Source: Setaria digitata (Eukaryota > Nematoda > Chromadorea > Rhabditida > Setariidae). From it: a stretch of DNA of 64,000 nt. Positions within the stretch are counted from its first letter, which is position 1. The number at the start of each line of letters is the position of its first letter. Of this stretch, positions 38,001 through 52,100 are shown in pieces. Location of the stretch: assembly GCA_003640385.1 (NCBI GenBank), contig RCAB01000203.1:40117-104116 (forward strand). The letters run 5' to 3'. Under the pieces are notes generated by a model, which was given only the letters and a program-made list of their open reading frames with translations, did not search any database and was not told the origin of the DNA. A program made the translations under genes and the position numbers.

Positions 38001-41000
38001 TAAAGCCTAGTTCTTATTTTATTTGTTTCCTTATTACAAAAGAAACTATTCCCCTTTAGAAATAATAATTTCTTTTTTTTTTTACTATCAGATTTTTTTT
38101 TGCATTTATTTCTACCTGATCATTTTTGCAAAAATAAAATATAAGAGAATGGTTAAAGAAGATTATGCATTCAAATAGAACAGGTTCTTTAGTATTTGAG
38201 TTCCCGTACTCATTTGCGTCATTAAATATAACTAATGGGTTAATTATTAGTTTCTTAATTTCAAAATTACAATTTCAGTCTTTTTTATTTTGTTGTTTTT
38301 TTTTTTTTTCATTTCCTCCTTACTAAAGTAATTAATAATTTGATGAATTTTATTAAAACTGTATTAAATTTCTGTCAAAATTTTTTTTCCCAAAGGGCTG
38401 TGAATCGACAAATCGGTTTGCCATTGGTATATGCTTTTCCGAAGATTGCATTCGATCGCATCAATATGTTCCGTTACGACTTTGTCAGGTAATAATTTTT
38501 TTCAAATTTAATTCCATTACTATTCAGATGTGAATTAATGGAAATAAGTGATGGGTGTTGTTTTTTTTTTTTAATTCGGCTTTATTTGTGGCATTGGCAG
38601 AATCGAGAATCTTGTTAAATTTAATTTTTAGCAAATTTTAATTGGAGAAGAAGAAGAAAAGAAAAGATTTCCTCTCAAATAATAATTTTGCATTTTTGAT
38701 ACTAAATAAAAAGGTTAAATTGTCTAGCTTTGGAAAGTTTTAAATAAACTTAGAGTTATGATTGTGAGAAAATTTTAATTGCTGTAAGCTGAAATGTTAA
38801 CCCAAATTTAGTCAACTGAAAAAAAAGACTTTCATTTTGGAAGGAAGAAAAAAAATAAGACAAATAAATAATAAAGCATATTGCAAATAAATATATATAA
38901 ATAATTATCATTTAAAAAAAAAAAAAAAAAAGAGAAAAAAGCTTGAATATCATAAATAAATAGGGAGAAATAAATAGAAAAGTAAATAAATAAATGTAAA
39001 TAATTACCGTTTTGAGAAAAAAAAAAAGCTTGAATATGATAAATAAATAGGTGACAGATAAATAAAGAAGTAAATAAATAAATAAATAAGCATATGATAA
39101 ATAAATAAGTATAAATAATTAACCACCAATAAATAACTGCAAAATAAATAAATAAGTAAACATACTTATAAATAAATGAATAAGTTAAATAATTAAATAA
39201 TTAGGTGCAATGTAAATTAGAAATTTCAATTTTTTTTTTTTTTTTTTGGCAATAATCAGTATTGAAATTTTAGGAATGCTTTATCGCATTACATAGTGAT
39301 AACATCAAAGAGCATATCAGTCATCGTGGCATTGAATGTGCTTGGGGAACGGAACTTGAACGAGACATTGTCGAAGTTATTGTAAAACTTTTGAAAGAAA
39401 CTTCGGCTAATTTAGAAGGTTTTTTTTTTCTCTTCTTTTTTTCCTCAATATTTCAAATTTTTATAATTAGTCTCTATTTTTCTCTTTTTTTTTTGTTTTT
39501 GTTCTTTATTTTTGCATAATTTAAAAATTTTTATTAATGATAAATTTCAAAATTATCATACAATAAAATAGTTTTAAAGACTTTTCTTTTTTTTAGTTAG
39601 CAATTATTTTGTTATTATTATTATTATTTTTTAATAAATTTTTGTTCTTTGTGTGTTAGTAATTTTGAAATGATGAAATAGTTTCTACAAATGTTTCATT
39701 TTCTCTTTTGAAAATAATTTTTAATTAAATTTAATTATTGCTAAATTGATAACATTATTTCCGAATATTTGATACTATCATTTATGTTTTACATTTATGT
39801 ACATATACATTAATAAACAAAAACAACTAGCTCATTAATTTTTCCAATTTCTAATTAACTTATTTGCTAATTAAAAAAAAATGAGTAAATGAAGAAAAAA
39901 AAAAATTTTTAGAAAGCATATTGAAATAACATTTCAAGATGATTAAATGTTAATTTAAATATGACTTTAATAGAAAATAAACTTAACTTTAAGAAAATTC
40001 CTTTAACATCATTTTTTTTTTCTTTTAGGATCAGAAACGGAAGGTAAAAGACCGAAATGGTTACGTCAACTAGAAGGTGGTCACACTTTCGGACGTGAGA
40101 TTGATAAGATGGCAGATGAACGACGGACGTTAAGTCGCTTTGGTATTTGGCTTCTTGCAAATATTTGTCCACCTATTCCGGAAGCTAGACCAGTTTGTTT
40201 TATCTTCTAATTATGAAATAAAAAATAGGCTTAATTAGGTTAAATAGGCTTACAAAAAAAAAAAAATTACAATATTTGAAATTTCATAATTTTTCATTTT
40301 CAAATCTATCCAAATCATTTACTTAGTATGGAGAGTTTTTCAATTAATTTGACAGTAATTAAATTACTTTTAGTATTTGTTATGCATAAATTGGGTGAAG
40401 ATTTTGATGTTTAAATCCAAATGCTAAATTTTAGGATTGTAAATTTTCATCTAAATTTTTCTAAACTTGCATTTATTATCTGCCAAATCAGAAGTTGTTT
40501 TTTCGTTAAATTTTAAAATTTAATTAAGTTATTTTTTGATTAATTTAATTAGTTAATTGCTTTTTAGGAAGCAATTACTTACATGATGTCTATGTTATTC
40601 CAGTGGTTTGCAACAACTGCTTTATTACCGAATGATTCTATTGGTGTTGCATTGGAACAACTTAAGACTGATGTCAATTATTACTATTACCTTTTTGACC
40701 TTTCTTTTTTTTTTCTTTTTTTTTTTTTTTTTTTTAAATTTTTGCCATATTTTATTACGATTTAAATTGCTCTTACCAATTTGTTGTTCCAGTGGTTCTT
40801 TCTTTTTTTCTTTTTATTTTTTACAGTGATTGAAATGTTTGATTCTTTTTTTATATTTTTTATTTAACAGTTTTAAAATATTTCTTTATCAGATGAAGCG
40901 GACAATGGTCTAGAGGGAGTAATCAGTGATTAGAGAAATTAACAATTATTAGCCAGCTTATCAATTCTTATAATGAAGTAAATAAAGTCTATAAAGATTA

Positions 41001-42831
41001 AGAAAATTAATGAAAATGTAAGGCACTGATTTTTTTTCTAACAAACAAAAATATTACATTTTAAATCTGATCATATCACTGTACTGATAAGTGAATGGTA
41101 TGCTAATATTAGTTTCCAACTATAAAATATTTCAGTCTAAGCTAAACTATAGGTCAGATTGAATTATTTTTATGATTTCTAAGGCACTTTGTCTGGCTGC
41201 TAATGTAGCATTTTCTAAGTCTAGATAGCATTTTGAATACAGAAATATTTATCAGTGTTATTGATGCAGTAGTGCATAGTGTTAAGCTAAGGCTTAAGGC
41301 TTAAATAAGGCTTAAATAAGCCTAAGGCTTAAACTTAAGGTAATCATAACGAATGCTTAAATACTTTATGTGGTTAGAGCATTCTCTAGGACGCATAGGG
41401 CTTAATATTATTAATGTCCATGTTCATGCATCTTATTAATATTGCAATGTTTCTTAGTAAGCCTAGACTTAGCATTATTGATGGCTAAGTACTTCGTTCG
41501 TCCTACAATTGGTACCGTACTTCTTAACAAGTCTAGACTTCACATTTTGATGTCTAAGTACTTTATTCGTTTTATAAAATGATGCAGTATTTCCTATAAT
41601 ATTTTAATATATATATATCTTTGCAGTTATTTAATACTTGAAAAATTACATCTTACATTTAATTAAACATAAAAATAAAGAAAAAAATAATAATATTTTG
41701 AATAGAAAAAAAAAGTACAATTTAAAAGAATTATTATTAGTTTTATAAATATTGGTTTGTCACTATTAATTCTAAAAATATTAACATTTTATTGATAATT
41801 TTATGAAACATTAAATTAATTCAAAGCTATGAGCAAAATTAAATATCTCTTATTTTTAGTTTGTATCCGATTGGATGAATTTAGCAATTATGAATCATTA
41901 TGAAAATTTTATTGAAACTTTAATTCCAAATCCACCCGATTATGCACAGGTAAACTGAAAATCAATTTCATTTCCTTCTCTTCAACGATTTATCAATTTT
42001 TTTTTTTTTTTTTTTTAAATTATAATAATTATAACTGTTTATATTTTTCAACTCAATGGTACAATAAATAATGTTGCATCTTTTTTAATTCAACAAATAA
42101 ATAATAATACGTTGTAAATTCAAATTAAATTTCCTTTTTATAAAAAAAAAAAGCATAAAAGATGCAATATTTTTTGATGTATTAATAATACCTTTCAAAA
42201 ATGTTTTGAAAAAAAAAAAAGGGAAAAAAGATTTGGAAGAAATAATTTGAATTGATTTATTGGAAATTTAATTCTAGGTTGGTGGTGTATGGGATAGACT
42301 TTCAACAAAAAAAGAGCAAATGCGTGATGGACTTAATAAATTATTAGCCATAATGCCGTATGATATTATTACGTTGGAAACGTGGAATCATTTGTTACCA
42401 CAATGGATGCAAAGTATTTGTGAAATAATGGAAGATGATGATTTTACCGAATTTAAAATTTTACTTAGGTATATTACTACTGGAATTTTACACGAATATT
42501 TTAGCACTTGAACTCGACTTAAATACTGTTTAGGTATTACAGTCAATAGAAAAGTATTAATTAGTTAGGTTAATTATAAAGATCTTGTCAATAAACTAAT
42601 CTAAATGCAAATACCAAAAAAAATAAAATGATGTTAATTTCAAATTTTTTTTTACTTATGTATGAAATTATTACTATTAATATTATTAATTACTATTACT
42701 ATTACNNNNNNNNNNNNNNNNNNNNNNNNNNNNNNNNNNNNNNNNNNNNNNNNNNNNNNNNNNNNNNNNNNNNNNNNNNNNNNNNNNNNNNNNNATTGTT
42801 ATTATTGTTATCATTATTTTTATTGTTATTA

Positions 42832-42866
<35 letters not shown>

Positions 42867-45800
42867 TATTACTATTATTATTGTTATCATTATTTTTATT
42901 GTTATTATTATTATTTACTATTACTATCATTATCATTATTATTATTATGATTATTATCATTATTATTATTGTTGTTAATTAATATGTATTTTTGTTATTG
43001 AACAATTTAGCTTATCATTATTATGAAAAGCCTTAATTTAATTGCTCAAAATGTGAAACTGATGATTGTGAAATTGATTCTGCATTCTTTTTTGCAGCAA
43101 AATATTTGAACCTGACCTTCGACCTTTACCTTTTAATAATGATCAATTGTATCAGTTTGTTACGATTCGTTTAACTACAGGCAATGAAAAGGATATTTCA
43201 AATGCACTTGACTGGGTTTATGTTAGATTTTCCTTCCAATTTTTATTATCGAAAATTAAATCTAAAAATAGCTTTACATTTTTGGATTCAATATAAATTC
43301 TAGAAAAATAAAGTTTTGACATTTGAACTCTTTGAAAAGTAATAAATTAATGCTATTAATTTTATAAACACTTTGAAAATTTTAAATTTCAAAGCTTGAA
43401 ATCTTATTTATTTGCCACGGAATTTCAAAATAATTTAGAAAAAAATAAAAAAGGAAATCGTCCAGAATTTGCAAATGATTTAACAAGTTTTTTTTTTTTT
43501 TTTTTTTTAATATCATCATTTCTTATTAAACATCAACTAATTTATCNAATATCATCATTTCTTATTAAAAATCAACTAATTTATCATTCCAATCGTAGGC
43601 TTTATCACTGATGGAAATCTCAATTCCATTTTCATTACTACTGGATTCATTTTCAAAATGTGCTTTACGAATATCACAAATGGAATTGAAACGAAATAAT
43701 GAAAATAGCTTAGATGAAGGATACATTTCTCTTCATGTTTCCATGATTGATATTATCTCACAACAGGTATTTTTAATATACCATTTTAGCTGATCATTCT
43801 TAACGAATCAATTTATATCATTCATAAAAGAAAATGATCGTTCATTTATTTGCATATTAATTAGTCTGATTAGTTAAAATCGGCTCATCAAAACTTACCG
43901 AATACACCTACGGATAATCTTTTTGTTTAGTATAATAATTATTGTATTATTAAGATTACTGTAGATAGTTTATAAAATTAAAATATATATTTTTCTTCGT
44001 TTCAAATTAACCATTTACCACCTATTGTAATGCTTACTTTGCTTTTTTTTTTTTTTTCATCCTCATATTTCAACAATTATTTTTTATCAAATCTGAATGA
44101 AATGAATAATATAAATTATTCATTTTCAACTGGTAAATCGATCTTTTATGATATTTTCCTCTTTCATTTCTCTTTTTCCCTTTACATTTCAACGACAATT
44201 GGTAGATTTGAAATGAAATGATCAATTTGAATTATCCAATCAAACTACAATCAGTCGATTAATGATGATAATTCTTACAGATATCATTAAATGATCACTC
44301 CCAGCACGAAGTAGAAATGATGACCGAACAAATCTTTTCCACCTGTGCAATAATACTGCAGAAGCCATTTACCTGTTGTAAACACAGCTGTGATAATCCT
44401 GAATTAGATGAATTCTTGGACTGTTCCGCCTGTCAACAATCAGTATTTGTCTATCAGACTGTTGCGCATCTAATGGAACGTCTATGTCCAAAACAACAAC
44501 TTCGAATTATTGCGCATGTTGATGAAGTACTCTTTTACTAATTAATTAGCTATCCCTAAATCAGTCATTTTCAATTTCTCTTTTTTTTTTTTTCAACAAT
44601 CCGCCACGAATAATTTTCCATTTTTTTAGCCAATAAATGATTGGAAAACACATATTACTGATGTTTCACCACCAAAACCTCCAGCTGATAAATGTGCGCC
44701 ATCGATGGTAGCAACTGCTTCCGATTCAACATCGGCTCTGATTCAGAAGTCAGTACCATCACGTGACGTTGTGCTTCAATTTCAGACCGCTACCATTCAT
44801 GAAACAAGCATTGAATTTGTTGGCCTATTACCTAGTGAAGAGGTATAAAAAATTATTCAAATTACGTGAAAAAAAAAAGAAAAATTTAATTTAATCGAAT
44901 TTTGCTTCTCAGCACCATTACATATGCAACAAAAATTCTAAAATTTAACGGTGAAGTTACAATTGCTTAGCTTCAAAAATAAGTTTAACGAAACTCAACA
45001 ATTATTTCATAGTTTCTGATAATTTCATTTCCTCTTCCCTAAAAGATTTCCTGATGAAACACTGTGTCAGCTAATTCGTAAGCCGGACACAGCAATGTTT
45101 CATTTCAGAATTTTATCCGGTAAAATACCGCATTTTTTAATGCTTAATGCTGAAAATATTACCGCTCATGATTTGTCTAAGAATAATTGGCAAAATTTGT
45201 CGGAGTGATCATAAAACAACCAACCAATTTTGGAACTATTTCAGGTAGAAACAGCTGTTGCACATGCAACAACACTAACTGAAACAGACGTCGGACGTGA
45301 AACATGTCACGTTATAACGTCATCATTGGTGGAAGATGTCAAAGGGTCATCGGTGGAAGATGTGACAAAAACGCAAACAACAAAATTCTGGACTACTTCA
45401 GTGGGACGCTTTCGTTTTGCACTATCCGACCTGCCACCACAACTTTGTCTCATCCATTCCATTATGACAGTAAGAATATAAAATTGGAACTTTTCCTACG
45501 AAATTTTAAGATCATATTGACGAAAGCAATAGACTGAAATGAACTCATTCCACGTTCAGAACTTTCCTTTCACGTTTCATTCATAAATTAAAGTCAACTT
45601 GAGTGCCATCAGCTTTGGTTGAAATTGAATAACCGTTGCCACAACATTACTTACATCATTTCTGGTTGCAACTGTACGTTGACACAAGATGAGTTCCGTC
45701 ACTTTCAGTTGCAACTACGCTTTGTTTCGACGTGAGTATCATCATCACTTCTTACGTGTATTCAGTTGAGCTTGAATGGAATCACAGTGTAAATGTATTA

Positions 45801-46327
45801 ATGTATGACAGATTCTGGCTGCTCTTCTTCCGATGTCAAATGACCACTTTGCAGAATCTGGAAATGGAACACGAAGCAGATGTTCACTATTTTATGCTTG
45901 CAACGGTGAAGTATTTATGTCTTCACTGCGAATCGCTACTGAATGCTCGTCGTGAGCATCGTGGATACCTGATTTGGGCTCAGGAGAATCTGCTCATCCC
46001 GAAATTATGGCCATTGCTTCGTTCAGATCGTTCACAGGTTTGAAATTCCTTCGTCTCTCTCTCTCTCTTTTACTTCCTTTTATTTATCATTTGTATTCAT
46101 TTTCCTGAAAAAAAAAAAAAAAAAAAAACATTTCTTTTTCTTTTTTAATTAGGTTACAAGAAGAAGAGTAAAAAAAATTCATTTAATACATTGTACAAAA
46201 TTATTTTATTTCTTTATTATTAATTAATTTCTTGTCTAACATATATACATGTATATATTAAACAAGAAATTAGTTAATAATACAAAAATTAATGTATTTC
46301 TAATTTACGTATATAAATTAGAATAAT

Positions 46328-46361
<34 letters not shown>

Positions 46362-49300
46362 ATTATTGCATATATAATAATTATTGATAGCAAATGGTAA
46401 ATAATGAATTTTTTTTTTTTTTTAAATTTTGTTGTTGGAATTTTTTTCTTTGCATTTTCAGCTAGCCGAATTAGTAATTCCGCTTATATTGCATTGTATT
46501 ACATTGCCAAGTGGAGAAGATATGTTTTGGAAAGTAATTAATTCGCAATTCATTGATCAAAGATGGGAGCAACGATTTTCAGCTGGTAAGTTACAATTTA
46601 AATGAGAAAAGAAAAAAAAAATTTCTATTATTATAATATTTTTAAAATAGTAAGAAAAAAAAATAGACTAATTGAAAAGTAAATGTATAAAAATGCAAAA
46701 TGAAATATATAAGGATTAAAATAGAAAATAAGAAATGGAAATTCTTTTTTTTTTTTTTTTTTTTTTTTTAATACTCCAATGAATATTTTAATTTTATGCG
46801 CTCTTCAATATTGTTTTATTGAGAGAGAATTCTTCTTTTATTTTAAATCGTACTGAAAAAGAAGAGAATGGAAAAGAGAATGAAGTGAAGTTAATTTAAA
46901 AGGGAAATTTTTAATTTCACTTTTTGTTTTTAATAATTCTTCCTCTTTTGTTTCTTATTTACAAAAAAAAAAAGAGAGAGAGAAAAAGAGAAAGAAAATG
47001 AAATGAAATTAATTATTCTTAATTTAATTATCGATTGTTGAAATTTAATGTAAGTTAATAAAATTCATATTTTAAAATTTGTTAATAATTTGTTGTGTGC
47101 GTAATTAGTGGAACGATCAAGCGTTATTCTGCAATTAGCAAATGCTTCGCCAATTAGCTCAAATAAAATCATACAAACTACGCTAAGTTGCTGCGTGGCG
47201 CATCTGATTGCGTCCGTGGATGATCCGAATGCAGCGGTAGCGCAGCGTGCGTTACTTTCCATTCAGCATATGCCTTCTGCATCATTAAAGGTTAGAAAAT
47301 TTTTTTTTTTAATTTCGATTACATCAATTTCTTTTTAATTTTTGACAAATATAAAAGTTTTTATTTTTAATGAATAATAACAAGAACTTTTTTTTTCGTT
47401 TGAATAATTAGATTGAATTTGTTTATTGATGAAATATTAAAAAAAAAAAAAAAAAAATTTTGATAGAATGTGAGATTATTTCTTTCTTTTTTTTGTTTTC
47501 TGATAAATATTAAAATTTTAATTTTTAGCAGATGATAGTACTAATATTAGATTTTTTTTTTTTGATGAAATATAAGGAATTTTTTTTTTTTTTATTGATA
47601 GAAAACAAAAAGAAGGGAAAATTTAATTTTTGATCAAAAATACGAGGATGTTATTATCGATAAAAATTTTCGATTTAGTAAAAGCTAGTATTTCTTTCTT
47701 AGCATCTAATCAATTAATTAATTTAATTCATTCATAATAATTAAATATTTCTTTCTCTTTCTAAGCAATGCTAAAAAAAAAAAAGGAAAGAAAAGGAAGA
47801 GGAATTATATTAAATAATTGATTTTGTACTGATTAAATTAAATGTGTGGAAATATTTGTTGTCAAAAATTTCCATCCTTTTCATTTTATTGGCAATTTTT
47901 TGGTTCCACAAAACAATCCTTAAATTTATTTTACTTGCAAAGTTGGTATTTAATGGTAATTTAGTTTTTTTTTTTTTTGATAAACAAATATTTGTTTGTT
48001 TTTTTTTTGTTTGTTTTTTGATAATTTTTAAACTTACTATAGCATCTTTCTTCAATTTTGTTGCAATTAAAATTCCTAAAAAAAAACAAATTTCCTTTTA
48101 AATCTTTTATCATCCTAATGGATTATTCTCAATTTTAATATTTTTTCAACAAAATTATTGCTAACCAATTTTTTTTTTTTGTCAAATTTTGATAATTTAA
48201 AAGAAATTTTTTTTTTTTTTTCTGAAAATAGAAAATGTAAAGAATAGTTTTTATTTTAGTTGATGTGCCTCTGTTTGGAGTCACAATTTGATAGTTCAAT
48301 TGTGGATCGAGCATTAATTATCACTCGAATTCAACAACTCACATTGATCCTTCCTGATCAGGAAATCCTTACTTGGGAATTTTTCATTCAACGATTTGAA
48401 GGACTTGCAATTGAGAGTCAACTTCGTTCTAGGAATGGAGATTCTTCTACCTTTGTGCATGGTTACTTTCCCATTTACATTTTTTTTTTTTTTTTTTTTT
48501 TATCAGGAAATTTACCTATCAGTTAATTATCACTTATTGCTAAAGATTATTTATTTGTTAGAAAAATTGACTTCTATTATAAGATGTATCTGTATTTAAA
48601 TTAAACGGATTGTGAAAGTTTAGTGAAAAAAAAAAAATGCTTGAACTTTTGATATTAAGTGCGTGTAAAACGTTTGAAACGTGGAATTTTACGTCTTCAT
48701 TGCTAATGAAGCTATTTGCAATATAAATTTATTGCACTTGCTTTTTTCGTTTCAATCTTGAATTTTTTTTTTTTTTGTTTCATTTTGTTTCCAATTTAAA
48801 ATTACACTAAAAGATATTTGAAATTAGCTTGAAATGTAAAAATTTAATAACTTAGATGTAAGAAATAAAAAAATATTAAATGTTGCAATGAAAATGTGAT
48901 GAATGTAATAAAAAAAAAAATTGTGATGAAAAAAATTTATCATGAATACTAATAAAAAAAATTTGAACACAATGGGAAAAAAAAAAAGCTAAATGTTCGA
49001 AATAAAAGTTGAAAATTAAAATTAAAAAAAAAAAAAAAATAGAAAAGGAAAATAAATAAATAAATAAAATGTAAGGATGAACTGTTTATAACAGGATTTA
49101 CTTGAGAATTAGGAAGGATTTAAATTAAATTTCAATTTAGATTTAACACATTCGGATCCACTAAGTGAATTATACCAGCGTAAAATAACACGTGCTCGTC
49201 AAATCATCGAGAATAGTCCCAATGCTCGTTCCATTGTTCGCACCTTGCAGAAGTCTAATTCAATGTGGCATCAGCTCAATAATATAACTTCTCGACCTTC

Positions 49301-51534
49301 ATGTATGTTAATCAATCAAAATTTTTTTTTTTTTTTAATTTTTATGAAAAAAAAAAATTTACTACTATTTAAATTTTACATTCTTTTATAATTTTAATTG
49401 TAATCATCTTTTTTTTTTTTGCTAATAATTTTAGTAATTCTTATTTATTTTTCAATTTCAGTTGTGATTAATTTATCTTTCTATTAAAAAAAAAAAAAAA
49501 AAAAATCATGAATTAAATGCTTGATTGTAGTATCTGTAGACAGTAACCAAATATGCTAATTGATAAATATTTTTTAAAAAGGAAATAATTCAAACTATAT
49601 TGAGTGAGAATTGTTACACTGTTTAAAAAAAAAAAAAAAACAAGAAACGAGAATGATTAAGACTGATAGTGGTAACTTTTTGTTTTTTTTTTTGTTTTAA
49701 ATTAATTGAATTTCTAAATTATTTTTGTTACTATTAATGCAATTGTTAAGAAAGAAGTATATATCTCATATCAGTTAATTGTATGTATGATACGGGTAAA
49801 ACTGAGTAGTGTATGCTGCGAGTTGAATATTTTTTAAATTTTATTTGATAGTTGTAATGAAATAACTAATTTCGTTGTAAACTATAATTCTTTTTTTTTT
49901 CTTTTTGTTTTCTTCTTAATTATAGTGTGATCCTAATTATGCAAAATGATTTGTAGAATGAATAACATTTCAAATTACGCCAACTTATAAGTTACTAAAA
50001 GCAACTCTTTGTTTTTTTTTTTTTTTCCTCCTCCACTTTCTTATTTCCAACAATCAATGGAATAAATTAGGAATATTAACTATTTGAGTTTAACAATTTT
50101 TCAGCAAAAATAATATCTAAAAATTAACCCGACAAAAGTAATTTTTGAATTATTGCACGAAATATATTTTTTGAAGAGAAAATAGAATTATATTTGAAAT
50201 AAAATTAAAATTTAGTCAGCGTAATAAATTAATAACTTAAGTGGAAAATTGTCACTGCTAAATATTAGCAATTACATAGTGAATAGTAATGAAGAGAAAA
50301 CTGGTAATTAATAAACTAAAGGAAAAATTATTTCTGTAATGAAATATGGTGATGTCAAAAGATCCATCAGTGCCGTAAACAGTGGTCGGAAGAAGATCCG
50401 TCATATTCTTACAGTTATTAAAGTTCTCTCAGTTTTGAAATTTTCCAAGCATCTACAATCACTAACAAATGCTGTATCAGCCTTGGCTCGATCTACAAAT
50501 TGTATGTTATTGCAGTATGAATACAATATCATTTTCAAGGCTATTTCTGTTGCATATTATGCCCAAATACTGTAGCATAGCACCATATCCAACCTTTGCA
50601 CCATTTTTGTTTACTGTATTCCTGAAATGCTAGCTTATCGTTGTTACTCTTCCTTTCGAATACGTTATTGGCATTACTAAAATTTTTGTTACTGAACATT
50701 ATACCTAAATAATCCAGTACCGTGTCCATTTTTTTTTTCCAGTCCATCACTGTTTCTCCATTACGATATTTTCATCACTGCTATCCCCATTATACAGTAT
50801 GCCCAAGTAATTAAACACCGTATTCAACCCTGCACTGTTTATTTTACCATTAGATTATTGTCCATAGTTTTTCGGGTACGATATTGATGTTATTATCATT
50901 ATTATCTTGTTGTCCAGTATATATAAGCAATGTAATACCGTATCTAACCCTTGTAAAATTTTTTTATTTGTATTATTCCTAAACTATTATTCTATTACGA
51001 TTATTTATTTATTATTCATTTTTTTAGAGAGTTTTTTAGTAATGAAATATCATTTTTTTAAATTAAGAGCTTATTTATAATATTAGCAATAATTATGGGA
51101 TGGTTTGACTCAAAAGGAAAATCATGATATTTATTCCATGGCAGAAAAAAGCAGAAAAATATATCAGGATTTGGATAGATTATTTTTTGTTATGATAAGT
51201 AGTTGATGAAGTTTTAAATTATAAATATCACTGAAATCATAATACTCTCGTTTTCTTATCAACTTATCATTATATTTAGGCTCATCACTATCAGTACACT
51301 TCTACCTTTACTTAGCCTTATCACTTTTTTCTCTAACCTATTATCCAAAATGCAAAATTAATTGGTGTGAGATACTTTTTATTTTGCATTTTCGAATCAA
51401 TTTATCACTAAATTCAAAAAACTTATCACTTTCAAATATCCATTTTCGTTTTTGTCAGCTATTAAAATTATCATTTCTTGCCCTTCTATATTGTATCTTT
51501 ACCGATATATTTTCATAGAAATATGCATTTTCTT

Positions 51535-51567
<33 letters not shown>

Positions 51568-52036
51568 TAATAGTTAATATATCTTTTTCTTTTTAGCAGA
51601 AGAAATAAAAGAACCAGTGCAGCAAAATTCATCACATGGTGATAGTAGTGGTAAGTCCTATCAGTCTTATCAAAGATAATTCAAATTTTTTTAACACATC
51701 AGATATTCATATTATATTCAATGCTCAACTAGGTTACTAATTTATTTTTAGTTTCTTTTTTTCCTTTTTTTTTTTTTTTTCTGGAAAAGATTTTGAGATA
51801 TTTTCTAAAACTGTTAGACATTGTGAAATTGGAATTAATTGATGGAGTTAGTTGCATTTAACAGTTTTTTTTTTCTTAACCGTAAATTCAAAATTATCAA
51901 TTTAGGCGAAATAAATGATAGTTTTAGAGAAATGACTTTCACACAAATAAGTTCATTTCAAATTTACAATTTTGAGTGAGACAATTGATAGCATTAGCAT
52001 CTATAAACTTAGATGATATAGCTTGATAACAGTATG

Positions 52037-52100
<64 letters not shown>

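Noticed and set aside
42628..42982. Several overlapping frames of Tyr/Leu/Ile or Asn runs
   Set aside because: Translations of a TTA microsatellite across an N gap. They are not genes.
45046..45208. A 54-codon stop-free stretch in unc-79 intron 17, with FPDETLCQLIRKPD-like sequence
   Set aside because: Flanking exons end and begin in phase 0, but the open frame after the only nearby acceptor (AAAAG) is in another phase, and no known UNC-79 segment matches. It is kept only as a possible cryptic exon.
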